From IMG/VR virus record IMGVR_UViG_3300009503_000005, positions 1-49,691 of that record: a stretch of DNA of 49,691 bases, one strand, 5' to 3'. This DNA is from a virus. Of the stretch, positions 8,796-15,874 are shown in pieces. A model generated the notes under the pieces. That model was not told where the DNA came from. It saw nothing but the letters and a program-made list of their open reading frames with translations, and did no database searches. Numbering within the stretch: position 1 is the first letter of the stretch; every line of letters starts with the position of its first letter. The position numbers were made by a program, and so were the translations under genes.

Positions 8796-8826
8796 ATCAA
8801 AAGCCCCACCGGGTCCCGATGGGGCT
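8796..8826 (-). terminator. Rho-independent terminator
   Basis: Stem AGCCCCA/TGGGGCT (8802-8808 with 8820-8826), followed on the minus strand by TTTT. It ends the transcript of the gene at 8832-9263. Confidence 0.8.
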
Positions 8827-8831
8827 AGTGA

Positions 8832-9263
8832 CTACGACATCAGCATGCCTTCTTCCGCCAGGTCCGCGCGACGACGGCGGGACCAGACCACATTCCTGGT
8901 CCAGTCCCTCAGCGGCACCATTTCCCCGCGCTCGGCGGCGCGGAGATAACGCTCCTCGGCACGCTCCGAGATGAAACCTACGAGCATGCCAGACTCGGTC
9001 TCGTAGCACACAATGGGTCCTTCCGGATCACAATGATCCGGTAACTCGTCGTAAAAGTGGATTTCATCGCCGAAATCCACACTCCTGTCGGCCACGTCTA
9101 CGACCGCGAGACCACGGTCGAAAGCTGAGCCCATCCTGTCCGCATAGTTATATGCGGACACAGCCGTGGCGAAATCCGCCACGGGCGGATGAAGCTGTGG
9201 ACTCTCTATTCGTTCCGGATCCTGGGGATCAGGATCCGCTATGGGACATACCAGAAAGCGCAT
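8832..9263 (-). CDS. Unknown 143-residue protein in a private terminator cassette
   Basis: The N-terminus is hydrophobic and proline-rich (MRFLVCPIADPDPQDP); the C-terminus is basic and helical (SRRRRADLAEEG). AGGAGGAACC precedes ATG 9263. It is bracketed by terminators at 9281-9306 and 8796-8826, so it looks like a self-contained cassette. No family recognised. Base composition in 8.8-11.4 kb looks richer in G and C than in the flanks. Confidence 0.75.
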   Translation of the reverse strand: MRFLVCPIADPDPQDPERIESPQLHPPVADFATAVSAYNYADRMGSAFDRGLAVVDVADRSVDFGDEIHFYDELPDHCDPEGPIVCYETESGMLVGFISERAEERYLRAAERGEMVPLRDWTRNVVWSRRRRADLAEEGMLMS

Positions 9264-9280
9264 ATGGTTCCTCCTAAATG

Positions 9281-9306
9281 AAAATCCCCTGGGAAAATCC
9301 CAGGGG
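9281..9306 (-). terminator. Rho-independent terminator
   Basis: Perfect stem CCCCTGGGA/TCCCAGGGG at 9286-9306, followed on the minus strand by ATTTTC. It lies just after the gene at 9316-9570. Confidence 0.82.
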
Positions 9307-9315
9307 TGCTGATTC

Positions 9316-9570
9316 CTACGACCACTCTCCCAGCCCGGGACGGTCGTGGTCCTCGGGCCTCGCTGCACGGATGTGATCCGCGCAGTAGACGATTTTCCCG
9401 CTCGGGTCCTGAATCCCAAGCGGGTGCCGCATCCCGCACGGGCAGTCTACGAGGTCGACAATGAGACTGCCCTCCGGAGCAGAGATGATCTGCTCCAATT
9501 CATCATCCCCGTACCAGTAGGGGTCTGAGTAGCCCCTAGGTCGGGAAAATCGACGTGTAAAAAACTCCAT
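9316..9570 (-). CDS. 84-residue Cys-containing protein behind a hammerhead leader
   Basis: Contains DCPCGMRHP and VYCADHIRA, so a small metal site is possible. AGGAGGAACC lies directly before ATG 9570. Its leader (9571-9650) folds as a hammerhead ribozyme, so its mRNA is probably cut 23 bases before the start codon. A terminator follows at 9281-9306. Function unknown. Confidence 0.75.
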   Translation of the reverse strand: MEFFTRRFSRPRGYSDPYWYGDDELEQIISAPEGSLIVDLVDCPCGMRHPLGIQDPSGKIVYCADHIRAARPEDHDRPGLGEWS

Positions 9571-9588
9571 CGGTTCCTCCTGCGGTTT

Positions 9589-9645
9589 CCCACTACTCCC
9601 CAGTGGGGAGTTTCGACCAGGGACCATCTGGTCTCGTCAGGCGGG
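9589..9645 (-). ncRNA. Hammerhead ribozyme (type I), leader of the gene at 9570
   Basis: All core positions are present: CUGACGA (9640-9634), then stem II (G9633 to G9628 pairs with C9620 to C9615, six base pairs), GAAA (9614-9611), stem III (A9611 to C9605 pairs with G9601 to U9595; loop ACU), and cleavage triplet GUA ending at 9594. Stem I pairs CCCGC (9645-9641) with GUGGG (9593-9589), including one G-U. Both RNA ends lie in stem I, so it is type I. The predicted cut is between 9594 and 9593, just upstream of the Shine-Dalgarno. Stem sequences differ from the second copy at 10335-10394 while pairing is kept. Confidence 0.88.
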
Positions 9646-9652
9646 GGAAAAC

Positions 9653-9688
9653 AAAATCCCCTACCGGGGATCACTCCTCGGTAGGGGA
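9653..9688 (-). terminator. Rho-independent terminator
   Basis: Ten-base-pair stem TCCCCTACCG/CGGTAGGGGA (9657-9666 with 9679-9688), then TTTTG and a second T-run on the minus strand. The stop codon of the gene at 9671 lies in the loop. The hammerhead starts immediately downstream. Confidence 0.8.
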
Positions 9689-10312
9689 CTCCAGTGCTTG
9701 CCGCAGCAGCGCCGCGAAGGCGGACTCCGCCTCGCGGCTCTTGGCCTCGGCAATGACATCAGTGAGAGTGACGGAGCCATCGTCCGCCACCCTGATGTAG
9801 TACTCGGTGGGCGACCCGTAGGTGCGCCCGCTACGGGACACCCCAAGGGTTGTCCCTGCTGGGGCCCAGAGCAGGTACTCGGGCCCGCCACCGGCGCGGC
9901 CCGCCATTCCCTGGGCACAGCGGCCCCGGGCCAGAATCCGGACCTCAGCAGGGAGGTCCTCGAGCACCATGGACTGGTGCGCGTACCTACCCCCACAGCG
10001 GGGACACTCTCCCTCCCCGTAGGGAATCTCCCTCTCCTGAGGGCAGCCCGTGAATCGGAATGGGCCGCCGAGGACCCAGGATCCTCGAAAACCGCTCTGA
10101 TCCCGGATTAGGATCAGAGCCCCGGTTCCAGGGGCGCTGGTGAAGGCAAAGCCCCCATCGCTCCCCTCCGGGATCAGCTCTACCCCATTGGGCACGGGCA
10201 CGAGCACCCGCTCGCGCCCGCGACCGGGCTCTCCGACCGCGATGGTGCGGTCGGGTCCGACGTGGATTTTAGGCTCCACTTGCCCGTAGCGGAAAATCGT
10301 GTATACTTTCAC
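9671..10312 (-). CDS. Unknown 213-residue protein with a CxxC motif, behind a hammerhead leader
   Basis: Beta-rich, with a zinc-knuckle-like segment (GECPRCGGRYAHQSM) in the middle and a helical C-terminus. The start is set at GTG 10312 because GGAGGAACC lies just upstream. The leader 10313-10400 is a hammerhead ribozyme. It ends in its own terminator. It shares the leader design with the gene at 9570. No function recognised. Confidence 0.78.
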   Translation of the reverse strand: MKVYTIFRYGQVEPKIHVGPDRTIAVGEPGRGRERVLVPVPNGVELIPEGSDGGFAFTSAPGTGALILIRDQSGFRGSWVLGGPFRFTGCPQEREIPYGEGECPRCGGRYAHQSMVLEDLPAEVRILARGRCAQGMAGRAGGGPEYLLWAPAGTTLGVSRSGRTYGSPTEYYIRVADDGSVTLTDVIAEAKSREAESAFAALLRQALESPTEE

Positions 10313-10334
10313 TGCGGTTCCTCCTCTATGGTTT

Positions 10335-10394
10335 CCCACGACACCCCGAAGCTGGGGTGTTTCGCCCTGGCACCACCAGGGCTCGTCAGGCGGG
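10335..10394 (-). ncRNA. Hammerhead ribozyme (type I), leader of the gene at 10312
   Basis: Core: CUGACGA (10389-10383), stem II of seven base pairs (10382-10376 with 10370-10364; loop UGGUG), GAAA (10363-10360), stem III (10360-10354 with 10347-10341; loop AGCUUC), cleavage triplet GUC ending at 10340. Stem I pairs CCCGC (10394-10390) with GUGGG (10339-10335). The predicted cut is between 10340 and 10339. Stems II and III differ in sequence from the copy at 9589-9645 but keep every pair, which is strong support for the fold. Confidence 0.9.
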
Positions 10395-10407
10395 TCGGGT
10401 GGGATGG

Positions 10408-11100
10408 TCAAGCGTCGACGCGCCTGATCATCTCGTGGGGACGCCAATTGGGCGTCCCGTTGTCCCGCAGCAAGGATTTGAACAGCACGACGGTATACGT
10501 CGTGCCGTCGGCGCGGACGGCGGTGCCAGCAGTGGCACCGTCAGGCGCTGTGGATCCATACGCACACCACAGCTCTGGCCTGGACAGGAGCCACTCGGCG
10601 GTGACTCCCTCCCACAGGCCATCGGGTCCAGCCGCCTGGGCCAGGGCGGCGTTGATGTTCGCCGCCCACGCCTCGGCCTGGGCGCGGCGCTTCTGTTCCG
10701 CCGCTTCCTCTCGGCGGCGGATGGCGGAGGTGGTAGCGGCTTCCCACTCGGAGGCGGTGCGCACTCCGAGCGGGAGGTTCCAGAAGGCATAGGAGCCAGC
10801 GCTCCCCTCCCATGAGAGGAGCACCTCGGCCCCGTTGTCCCCTGCCGCCTGGGCCATGGCGGTAAGGATATCCCGGGCCCACTCGGGCATCCGGCGGGAG
10901 AGCACATTGTGCTCCCCCTTCTGGGCACCGATGGACCCGGTGCCGTACACCACCAGCTCCCTCCTGGAGCCGCTGATGGGGTGGTGGCGCACGATCTCCA
11001 CCACCCGGACGAGCCGGGGTTCCCGACCCTCAGGCGGGGCCGGGATGAACCGATGCTTTGTTCCGTGGTCATTTGGTGACCACCATCCACCCGCTATCAT
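10408..11100 (-). CDS. Unknown 230-residue protein with a coiled-coil centre
   Basis: The N-terminal third is beta-rich; residues about 120-160 form an Ala/Glu/Arg helix (RRREEAAEQKRRAQAEAWAA); the C-terminus returns to mixed structure. GGAGGGCATT precedes ATG 11100. A terminator at 11117-11146 separates it from the gene upstream, and the second hammerhead begins just after its stop. No family recognised. Confidence 0.78.
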   Translation of the reverse strand: MIAGGWWSPNDHGTKHRFIPAPPEGREPRLVRVVEIVRHHPISGSRRELVVYGTGSIGAQKGEHNVLSRRMPEWARDILTAMAQAAGDNGAEVLLSWEGSAGSYAFWNLPLGVRTASEWEAATTSAIRRREEAAEQKRRAQAEAWAANINAALAQAAGPDGLWEGVTAEWLLSRPELWCAYGSTAPDGATAGTAVRADGTTYTVVLFKSLLRDNGTPNWRPHEMIRRVDA

Positions 11101-11116
11101 AATGCCCTCCTAAACG

Positions 11117-11146
11117 AAAAGCCCCAGGGGACACAGCCCTGGGGCT
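11117..11146 (-). terminator. Rho-independent terminator
   Basis: Ten-base-pair stem AGCCCCAGGG/CCCTGGGGCT (11120-11129 with 11137-11146), followed by TTTTCG on the minus strand. It ends the gene at 11153-11410. Confidence 0.85.
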
Positions 11147-11152
11147 CGATTC

Positions 11153-11410
11153 CTACACGAGATTCTGAGCGACCCAGCGGTCGCCGACCTCCACCCGAAG
11201 GGTGGAGGGGGAGTAAAACATATTACTCCATCCACGGCGAGAATACGCCTGTGGATATAGTATGATCCTACCGGAGCGGGTGGTGAAATGCCACCGCTCC
11301 CCCATCAGGGTCGGAGCGGCATCCGACCCCGGGATCACCGCCACGGGGACGTGCGGGCGAGCGCCCGCTGCGAGCCGGACGGCCCGCTTCTGCTTCCTTG
11401 TCAACTCCAT
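11153..11410 (-). CDS. Unknown 85-residue basic protein
   Basis: Basic N-terminus (MELTRKQKRAVRLAAGARP) and a beta-rich rest with several aromatic residues. ATG 11410 has GTAGGAGGAACG upstream, and a good promoter lies at 11429-11457. It is the first gene of the terminator-separated block. Function unknown. Confidence 0.77.
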   Translation of the reverse strand: MELTRKQKRAVRLAAGARPHVPVAVIPGSDAAPTLMGERWHFTTRSGRIILYPQAYSRRGWSNMFYSPSTLRVEVGDRWVAQNLV

Positions 11411-11428
11411 CGTTCCTCCTACGATTCG

Positions 11429-11457
11429 AGTATGCGACATCTCACTAGTAATGTCAA
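11429..11457 (-). promoter_or_regulatory. Sigma70-type promoter of the gene at 11410
   Basis: On the minus strand: -35 TTGACA (11457-11452), a 17-base spacer, and -10 CATACT (11434-11429). The 13-bp palindrome at 11474-11486 lies 16 bases upstream of the -35 box. Confidence 0.75.
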
Positions 11458-11473
11458 TACCCACGGCGCACTT

Positions 11474-11486
11474 TTTAGAAACTAAA
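11474..11486. promoter_or_regulatory. 13-bp palindromic operator candidate, copy 1
   Basis: TTTAGAAACTAAA. Identical copies, in one or the other orientation, lie at 23479-23491 and 27430-27442, each time in a promoter region. Here it lies over a possible second minus promoter (TTGAAA, 17 bases, TCTAAA). Confidence 0.65.
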
Positions 11487-11550
11487 TTTCCTTTGTTTTC
11501 AACGACTTGCGAGTCGTAAGGTGATTTTCTGGTGGTGGTAGGTGATGCCG

Positions 11551-11838
11551 CTATCCCCGTCGCGACAACTCGAACGCCCGGGCCCACTGCTGCCCTGCCT
11601 TCATGATCTTCTCCAGCAGCTCCGGTTTCGACAGTGGCTTTTGCACTCCAGGTCCCACGATGAGATAGGGACGATAGTCGGGATCATGGAAGGACCCGTC
11701 CCACTTCAAAACCACGTTGACCCTGGCTCCCTCACGGTACAGAGCGTCAATGACGGTGCGGATTTGATCCTCTTCTGTGTATGGATCCCAGTCGATTCGG
11801 GATATCCCCTTCCGCCTGTCCAACCAGCCTACTTTCAT
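11551..11838 (-). CDS. Unknown 95-residue protein
   Basis: Alpha/beta protein with PYLIVGPGVQKPLSK and a basic C-terminus. The start is set at ATG 11838, which overlaps the previous stop (ATGA) and has GGAGG upstream. It is co-transcribed with 11835-12359. A small hairpin lies downstream at 11502-11518. Function unknown. Confidence 0.75.
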   Translation of the reverse strand: MKVGWLDRRKGISRIDWDPYTEEDQIRTVIDALYREGARVNVVLKWDGSFHDPDYRPYLIVGPGVQKPLSKPELLEKIMKAGQQWARAFELSRRG

Positions 11839-12359
11839 CTCAGCACCCTCCTCGCCGCTCTCCGTACTCGCTTCGGCCATCCCTGCGCGATCTCAGGGGC
11901 CCACGGCTGCCTCCAGCGCCCATCCCAGGAGCTTTCACGCTCCGGCCAATCCTGACCAACAGCATCGACTAGATCCTCGATCTCATGGTAGGGATCATGC
12001 GCACCGGCGACATGGTGAGGAGCCATAGGGGATGCCACATACCATACCCACCCCGGACCCCCGCTGTCCCACTCCCGCCAGTGCTCGGATCCGACTTGGG
12101 CCGCTGCTACCCAGCACCAGGGTTTCAATGCGTAGTTTCCCCCGGCGAATTTGCATGCGGCGTTGAGCGTCAAACACAGACTCACCGCCACATCTGGATC
12201 CGCAGGGTCGCCGGGAACCTCCACGCCCAAGTCGAATACGTAGTCCTTGATGTACCGCAGAATCTCCTCTGGGTAGCGCCGCACTGTGTCCACTGTCCAG
12301 CGCTCTTCCTGTTCCGCCTCCCGGCTCTGGAGCGACGTCAGGTATCTGTCAGCCCGCAT
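11835..12359 (-). CDS. Unknown 174-residue protein from a leaderless promoter
   Basis: Tryptophan-rich C-terminal half (WVAAAQVGSEHWREW, GWVWYVAS). No ribosome binding site precedes ATG 12359; instead the -10 box TACACT ends six bases before it, so the mRNA probably starts at the start codon. Upstream in-frame ATGs lie inside the promoter and are unlikely. Function unknown. Confidence 0.77.
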   Translation of the reverse strand: MRADRYLTSLQSREAEQEERWTVDTVRRYPEEILRYIKDYVFDLGVEVPGDPADPDVAVSLCLTLNAACKFAGGNYALKPWCWVAAAQVGSEHWREWDSGGPGWVWYVASPMAPHHVAGAHDPYHEIEDLVDAVGQDWPERESSWDGRWRQPWAPEIAQGWPKRVRRAARRVLR

Positions 12360-12365
12360 AGCCAC

Positions 12366-12395
12366 AGTGTAGAGTGGCATTGATATCGAGGTCAA
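12366..12395 (-). promoter_or_regulatory. Leaderless promoter of the gene at 12359
   Basis: -35 TTGACC (12395-12390), 18-base spacer, -10 TACACT (12371-12366), then six bases to ATG 12359. A second TTGACA stands 13 bases upstream. Confidence 0.75.
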
Positions 12396-12415
12396 TACCC
12401 AATGTCAATGCCAGT

Positions 12416-12421
12416 TATAAT
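12416..12421 (+). promoter_or_regulatory. Leaderless -10 box of the gene at 12428
   Basis: TATAAT at 12416-12421, six bases before ATG 12428, with no Shine-Dalgarno. The -35 region is weak (around 12393). It is divergent from the promoter at 12366-12395 and shares its DNA. Confidence 0.65.
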
Positions 12422-12427
12422 CCGGTT

Positions 12428-12898
12428 ATGCAATGCCCGATCTGTGGAACAGAGTTCGACCCCACTGTGCACCATGGCGGCTGGCAGAAGCGCTATTGCA
12501 GCCGCCGGTGCTTGTCAAAATCGGAAACCTACCGGATGCGCATCAATTACATCCGTCGCCATGCAGTGTTCCTGTTCCGCATGGCGTACCAGATGCTCAC
12601 CGAGGCCAAGCAGCTCGTGGATTCCGTGCCCGGCCATGAAATGGGCCTGCGCTTCCCGGCCCACCAGGAGCTCTGGGACTGGTATCACAAGTTCAAATGG
12701 GAAGGCGATTCCGTATTGGTAACCAACGCCGGTATCACTACTCACGCTCCGGATTCACGCCGCCGAGCTTCTCGACGCGAGGGCCCCGTGGCGAATCCGG
12801 AGCCCGACGTGAATCCGAATCCTGAGTTGGACTCCGCACCGGAGCCCGACGCGAATCCGAATCCTGAACCTGATTTCTGCCCTGAGATCGACGCATGA
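12428..12898 (+). CDS. Zinc-finger protein with an acidic Pro-Asn repeat tail
   Basis: 156 residues. The N-terminus is a four-cysteine finger, CPICGTEF ... KRYCSRRC, followed by a basic segment (RMRINYIRRH) and a helical region. The last 45 or so residues are a low-complexity repeat (EPDANPNPEPD). It is one of very few plus-strand genes and lies inside a long minus-strand region, with its own leaderless promoter. Its last 161 bases overlap, in antisense, the 3' end of the gene at 12738-13181. It may be a small DNA-binding regulator; this is an inference from the finger. Confidence 0.75.
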   Translation: MQCPICGTEFDPTVHHGGWQKRYCSRRCLSKSETYRMRINYIRRHAVFLFRMAYQMLTEAKQLVDSVPGHEMGLRFPAHQELWDWYHKFKWEGDSVLVTNAGITTHAPDSRRRASRREGPVANPEPDVNPNPELDSAPEPDANPNPEPDFCPEIDA

Positions 12899-13181
12899 AT
12901 TCCGGGCGGTCCAGCAGCCCGGCATCGTAAAGTAGGTCCCCGTATTCCTCATCGATTCTGCGCTTCGGCAGCGGAATGTTCGGGTTGTTCCACTGCGTGC
13001 CCGCCATCCCGTCCAGCGCCGCTGCTACGCCATCATCGATGTTGTCGGCGAGCTGCTCCAGCAACTGCAACGATGTGAACATCAGTTCCACATCCTGATT
13101 CCGTTCTCGCAGTACAACCAGCGTCGTGTGGCGACGCCGGATCACAGCGGCCACGCGTGGATTTGTGATCAGTACTCGCAT
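12738..13181 (-). CDS. Unknown 147-residue protein with a low-complexity tail
   Basis: A short alpha/beta N-terminal domain (MRVLITNPRVAAVIRRRHTTLVVLRER) and a helical middle, then a repeated tail (QDSDSRRAP twice). AAGGTGG lies six bases before ATG 13181. The tail region is antisense to the tail of the plus-strand zinc-finger gene. Function unknown. Confidence 0.7.
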   Translation of the reverse strand: MRVLITNPRVAAVIRRRHTTLVVLRERNQDVELMFTSLQLLEQLADNIDDGVAAALDGMAGTQWNNPNIPLPKRRIDEEYGDLLYDAGLLDRPEFMRRSQGRNQVQDSDSRRAPVRSPTQDSDSRRAPDSPRGPRVEKLGGVNPERE

Positions 13182-13222
13182 TGAATGCCACCTTTCAATC
13201 TCACTATGCACATTGAATGCCG

Positions 13223-13606
13223 CTATTGAATACCGCTATTCGCATTCAATTTCTGCTTTGTCTCTCTGACATCAAGCACCAGATAGTCGGTCACATCCTC
13301 ACTGCGAGCGATGATCTCCGGACTCACACCGTTCTCGATCAGCTTCTGCTTGCTGATCGTGCGCCGCTCCTGGCGTCGCAGTGAGATGTTGTAAGCCTCG
13401 TATCTGGTTTTGAATACGGAATTCGCTAGGAGAATGTTGGTCAGCACCTCCTTAGCCGCATTCATTTTCTGTTCCAGTTCCCGGACCTGGCTCCGCAAGT
13501 CCAGATACTCAATCAGTCTCCGCTCTGCCTGCCTCCGGTCTGACTCCGGAATCGATGCATCATATCGAATGTCTGTAATGGTCTCCATTCTGATCTCCGT
13601 TCTCAT
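13223..13606 (-). CDS. Coiled-coil protein coupled to the polymerase gene
   Basis: 127 residues. A coiled coil (DLRSQVRELEQKMNAAKEVL, about 36-55) sits in the middle, followed by a basic alpha/beta part. The start ATG 13606 overlaps the polymerase stop (ATGA) and has GGGGAG upstream. This close coupling suggests a replication accessory role; that is inference only. Confidence 0.8.
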   Translation of the reverse strand: MRTEIRMETITDIRYDASIPESDRRQAERRLIEYLDLRSQVRELEQKMNAAKEVLTNILLANSVFKTRYEAYNISLRRQERRTISKQKLIENGVSPEIIARSEDVTDYLVLDVRETKQKLNANSGIQ

Positions 13607-15000
13607 TTCAGCTCTCCCCACCGCTCGGCTACTGAATACGATGCGCTGTGGGGTACTTTCAAATCCACGCAGCCGATCATGATATCTCTGAGATCGACCG
13701 CAAAACGTTCTGCGCAATCCTCACTCACCTCAAAAACCAATTCATCATGAATTTGTAGCAGCGGCATCACAACGTAATTCTGCCGCCGGTAGCGTTTCAC
13801 CAATTCCATCGCCTCGGCCATAGCGAGTTTGATAATGCCCTGGGCGCTGGATTGAATAGGCATATTCCCAGCTTCCCTGACGGCTTTCCTAGCAATCCTG
13901 GGAATCTCGCTCATCGCCGCTGGCAGCATGCGAACCCGACCGAACATGTCCCACACCATGCCGCGAGTGCGAGCACGGGATTCCTGCTCTCGCATCCAGT
14001 TCCGGATGCCTGGATAGGCGTTGAAAAACCCGCTGATGATGCCCTCGCAGGTCTCGATGCTCAGCACCGGCCCACCCTGGTCTACGATGTTCCATTGCGC
14101 TCCCGGAGCTGTTTGTCCATAGAGAATGCCGAATCCCACCGTCTTGGCTGGCAAGCGCTTCTGCTGTTTGAATTGCTTCCAGTCCCGGCGCTCGTCTTCG
14201 GTCCAGACAACCGTTTCCCCATTATCCTCGCGCTTGGCCATCTTCGACAGCCGCATATAATATTGCTTCTCCGCTTCCGACATCTGAAATGCGGAGAACA
14301 CAGTGAGGGTGTGAATATCGATGCCCTCGCGGAATGCGCGGAGCATATTCTCATCACCGCTAAGATGCCCTGCCAGCACCATCTCGATTTGACTCAGGTC
14401 ACACGATATCAGCAGATTGCCGGGTGCGGCGCGGAAGCAATTGCGAATCTCAATGCCAGTCTTGGTGCGGGCGGGAATGTTTTGCAGATTCGGATTCTCG
14501 CTGCTGAGCCTCCCCGTCTCGGTGCTCGTATGCCGAAACGTGGTGCGCAACCGGCCTTCCGCGTTGAGCATCTGCGGCAGCTTGGCGACGTAAGTATTCA
14601 CCAGCTTTCGCAGCTCCCGGATGCGCAGGATCATATCCACCGCCGGGTGCTGGCCCCGCATCGAGCGCAGCAGCTCGCTGTCCATGCTAATCTGACCACT
14701 GCGAGTCATTTGGAATCCCAGAGGCGCGGACAATCCCAGCTCCCGGATCAGCAAGCTTCGTACGTCATCACTGCTGGCGGCATTCACTTCCCGCCCAACC
14801 TCAATCGCCAGTCTCTCATTCAGATCCGAGATCTCGGCGTTCAATACCACTTCCAGTTGCGCAAACCTATCCCGGTCCGCCAGCAGTCCGTGCCGGTGAA
14901 ACTCGTAGATCATCGGCAGGCATTGCAGATCCAATTTGTAGACGTTGGCGGGGTCAGGATGATCTACGATCCTCACCCCACCGTACAGTGTGGTTCTCAT
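13603..15000 (-). CDS. polA: Family A DNA polymerase, polymerase domain only
   Basis: 465 residues, about half of a bacterial Pol I. Motifs: TETGRLSSENPNLQNIP (160-176), motif A DLSQIE (D201), motif B KTVGFGILYG (286-295), motif C QIHDELVFE (416-424, D419). Both catalytic aspartates are present. There is no 5' nuclease and no 3'-5' exonuclease domain in this chain; a complete exonuclease is encoded on the gene at 15875-17368. An extra segment of about 45 residues separates motifs A and B. It overlaps the genes on both sides by four bases. This should be the replicative polymerase. Confidence 0.97.
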   Translation of the reverse strand: MRTTLYGGVRIVDHPDPANVYKLDLQCLPMIYEFHRHGLLADRDRFAQLEVVLNAEISDLNERLAIEVGREVNAASSDDVRSLLIRELGLSAPLGFQMTRSGQISMDSELLRSMRGQHPAVDMILRIRELRKLVNTYVAKLPQMLNAEGRLRTTFRHTSTETGRLSSENPNLQNIPARTKTGIEIRNCFRAAPGNLLISCDLSQIEMVLAGHLSGDENMLRAFREGIDIHTLTVFSAFQMSEAEKQYYMRLSKMAKREDNGETVVWTEDERRDWKQFKQQKRLPAKTVGFGILYGQTAPGAQWNIVDQGGPVLSIETCEGIISGFFNAYPGIRNWMREQESRARTRGMVWDMFGRVRMLPAAMSEIPRIARKAVREAGNMPIQSSAQGIIKLAMAEAMELVKRYRRQNYVVMPLLQIHDELVFEVSEDCAERFAVDLRDIMIGCVDLKVPHSASYSVAERWGELK

Positions 15001-15308
15001 TGCTCACACTCAGTATCGGAATTCACAGCATAGAACCGATGATCACCACTGGCATTGCGGAACTGCCGCAGATACTCACTGCGCTTGTGCCGCCGTACTC
15101 GCCTAGCGGCATCAGCTCCATCGGCAATAGACAGCAGTACTGCCGCTAGGATCCGGCACAGAGTGGGGCTGGCGGCGATCAGTATCAGCAACGCTGTCAG
15201 AATCACACCCAATCCGCCAAACAGTGGCTTCAGCGAGTCCAGATACATCAGCATGGCTGAAGCCAGCGCAATAGCTGAAATCGATCCGAATACCAATCCT
15301 GCATTCAT
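14997..15308 (-). CDS. Small membrane protein
   Basis: 103 residues with two to three hydrophobic segments (about 5-22, 28-45, 48-60) and a charged C-terminus. AAGGAGGGAAT precedes ATG 15308. It lies between a DNA-binding protein gene and the polymerase gene and overlaps the polymerase start (ATGA). It could anchor the replisome to the membrane or be unrelated. Confidence 0.75.
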   Translation of the reverse strand: MNAGLVFGSISAIALASAMLMYLDSLKPLFGGLGVILTALLILIAASPTLCRILAAVLLSIADGADAARRVRRHKRSEYLRQFRNASGDHRFYAVNSDTECEQ

Positions 15309-15343
15309 ATTCCCTCCTTCACTATCACTATTCGCATTCACAT

Positions 15344-15859
15344 TCACCTCTGACGCCGCAACCAGTTTGGATTGCGGGCTTTGCTGTCCGCCGCCGCCAC
15401 CGACCAGTCCCGTATCAGATCCGGATGGTGCTTCTCGATGTACTCCCTGAGATTATGCGCCGTATCCGAGGATACAGTAGCATTGGCGTCGTGGACGATA
15501 TGGTGCATCCTGGGGTAACTGATGCCCATGATGGAAGCCAGATCCTTTCTCGATACACCGCGCCGCAGCAGCTCATTCACCAGAGAGTGGATATTATGAC
15601 TGCACTTCCGAGTGCGGCTGTAATACTGCTCCACCGCCAGCAACCAGTTGTGCATTTCGGATTCTTCCATTGGAGTCCGAATCGCTCCAAGCTCGATTTT
15701 GCAGTGTGGCAGCACATCCAGATTCATCCTCAACATCGCTCCCATGTACATGTCCAGTACGCGACGCGCGGAATCATCATCGCCGAGCACAATCAGATCC
15801 GCTCCATGCTCCGACTTTCGAATCTCCACTTTGGTATTGATATAGCTGGTAATCGTCAT
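15344..15859 (-). CDS. Helix-turn-helix protein in the replication block
   Basis: 171 residues. A helix-turn-helix lies at about 98-122 (RRGVSRKDLASIMGISYPRM). The N-terminal 90 residues are alpha/beta. The C-terminus ends SKARNPNWLRRQR, a version of the R-x-N-P motif seen in the late proteins. Weak GGAG nine bases before ATG 15859. It may regulate the block or bind an origin; untested. Confidence 0.83.
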   Translation of the reverse strand: MTITSYINTKVEIRKSEHGADLIVLGDDDSARRVLDMYMGAMLRMNLDVLPHCKIELGAIRTPMEESEMHNWLLAVEQYYSRTRKCSHNIHSLVNELLRRGVSRKDLASIMGISYPRMHHIVHDANATVSSDTAHNLREYIEKHHPDLIRDWSVAAADSKARNPNWLRRQR

Positions 15860-15874
15860 TCCCGATTCTCCTCA

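Noticed and set aside
13852-15033. Long plus-strand open frame of 393 codons
   Set aside because: It is antisense to the polymerase, whose motifs are certain; the plus-strand product is His/Gln-rich and has no ribosome site.
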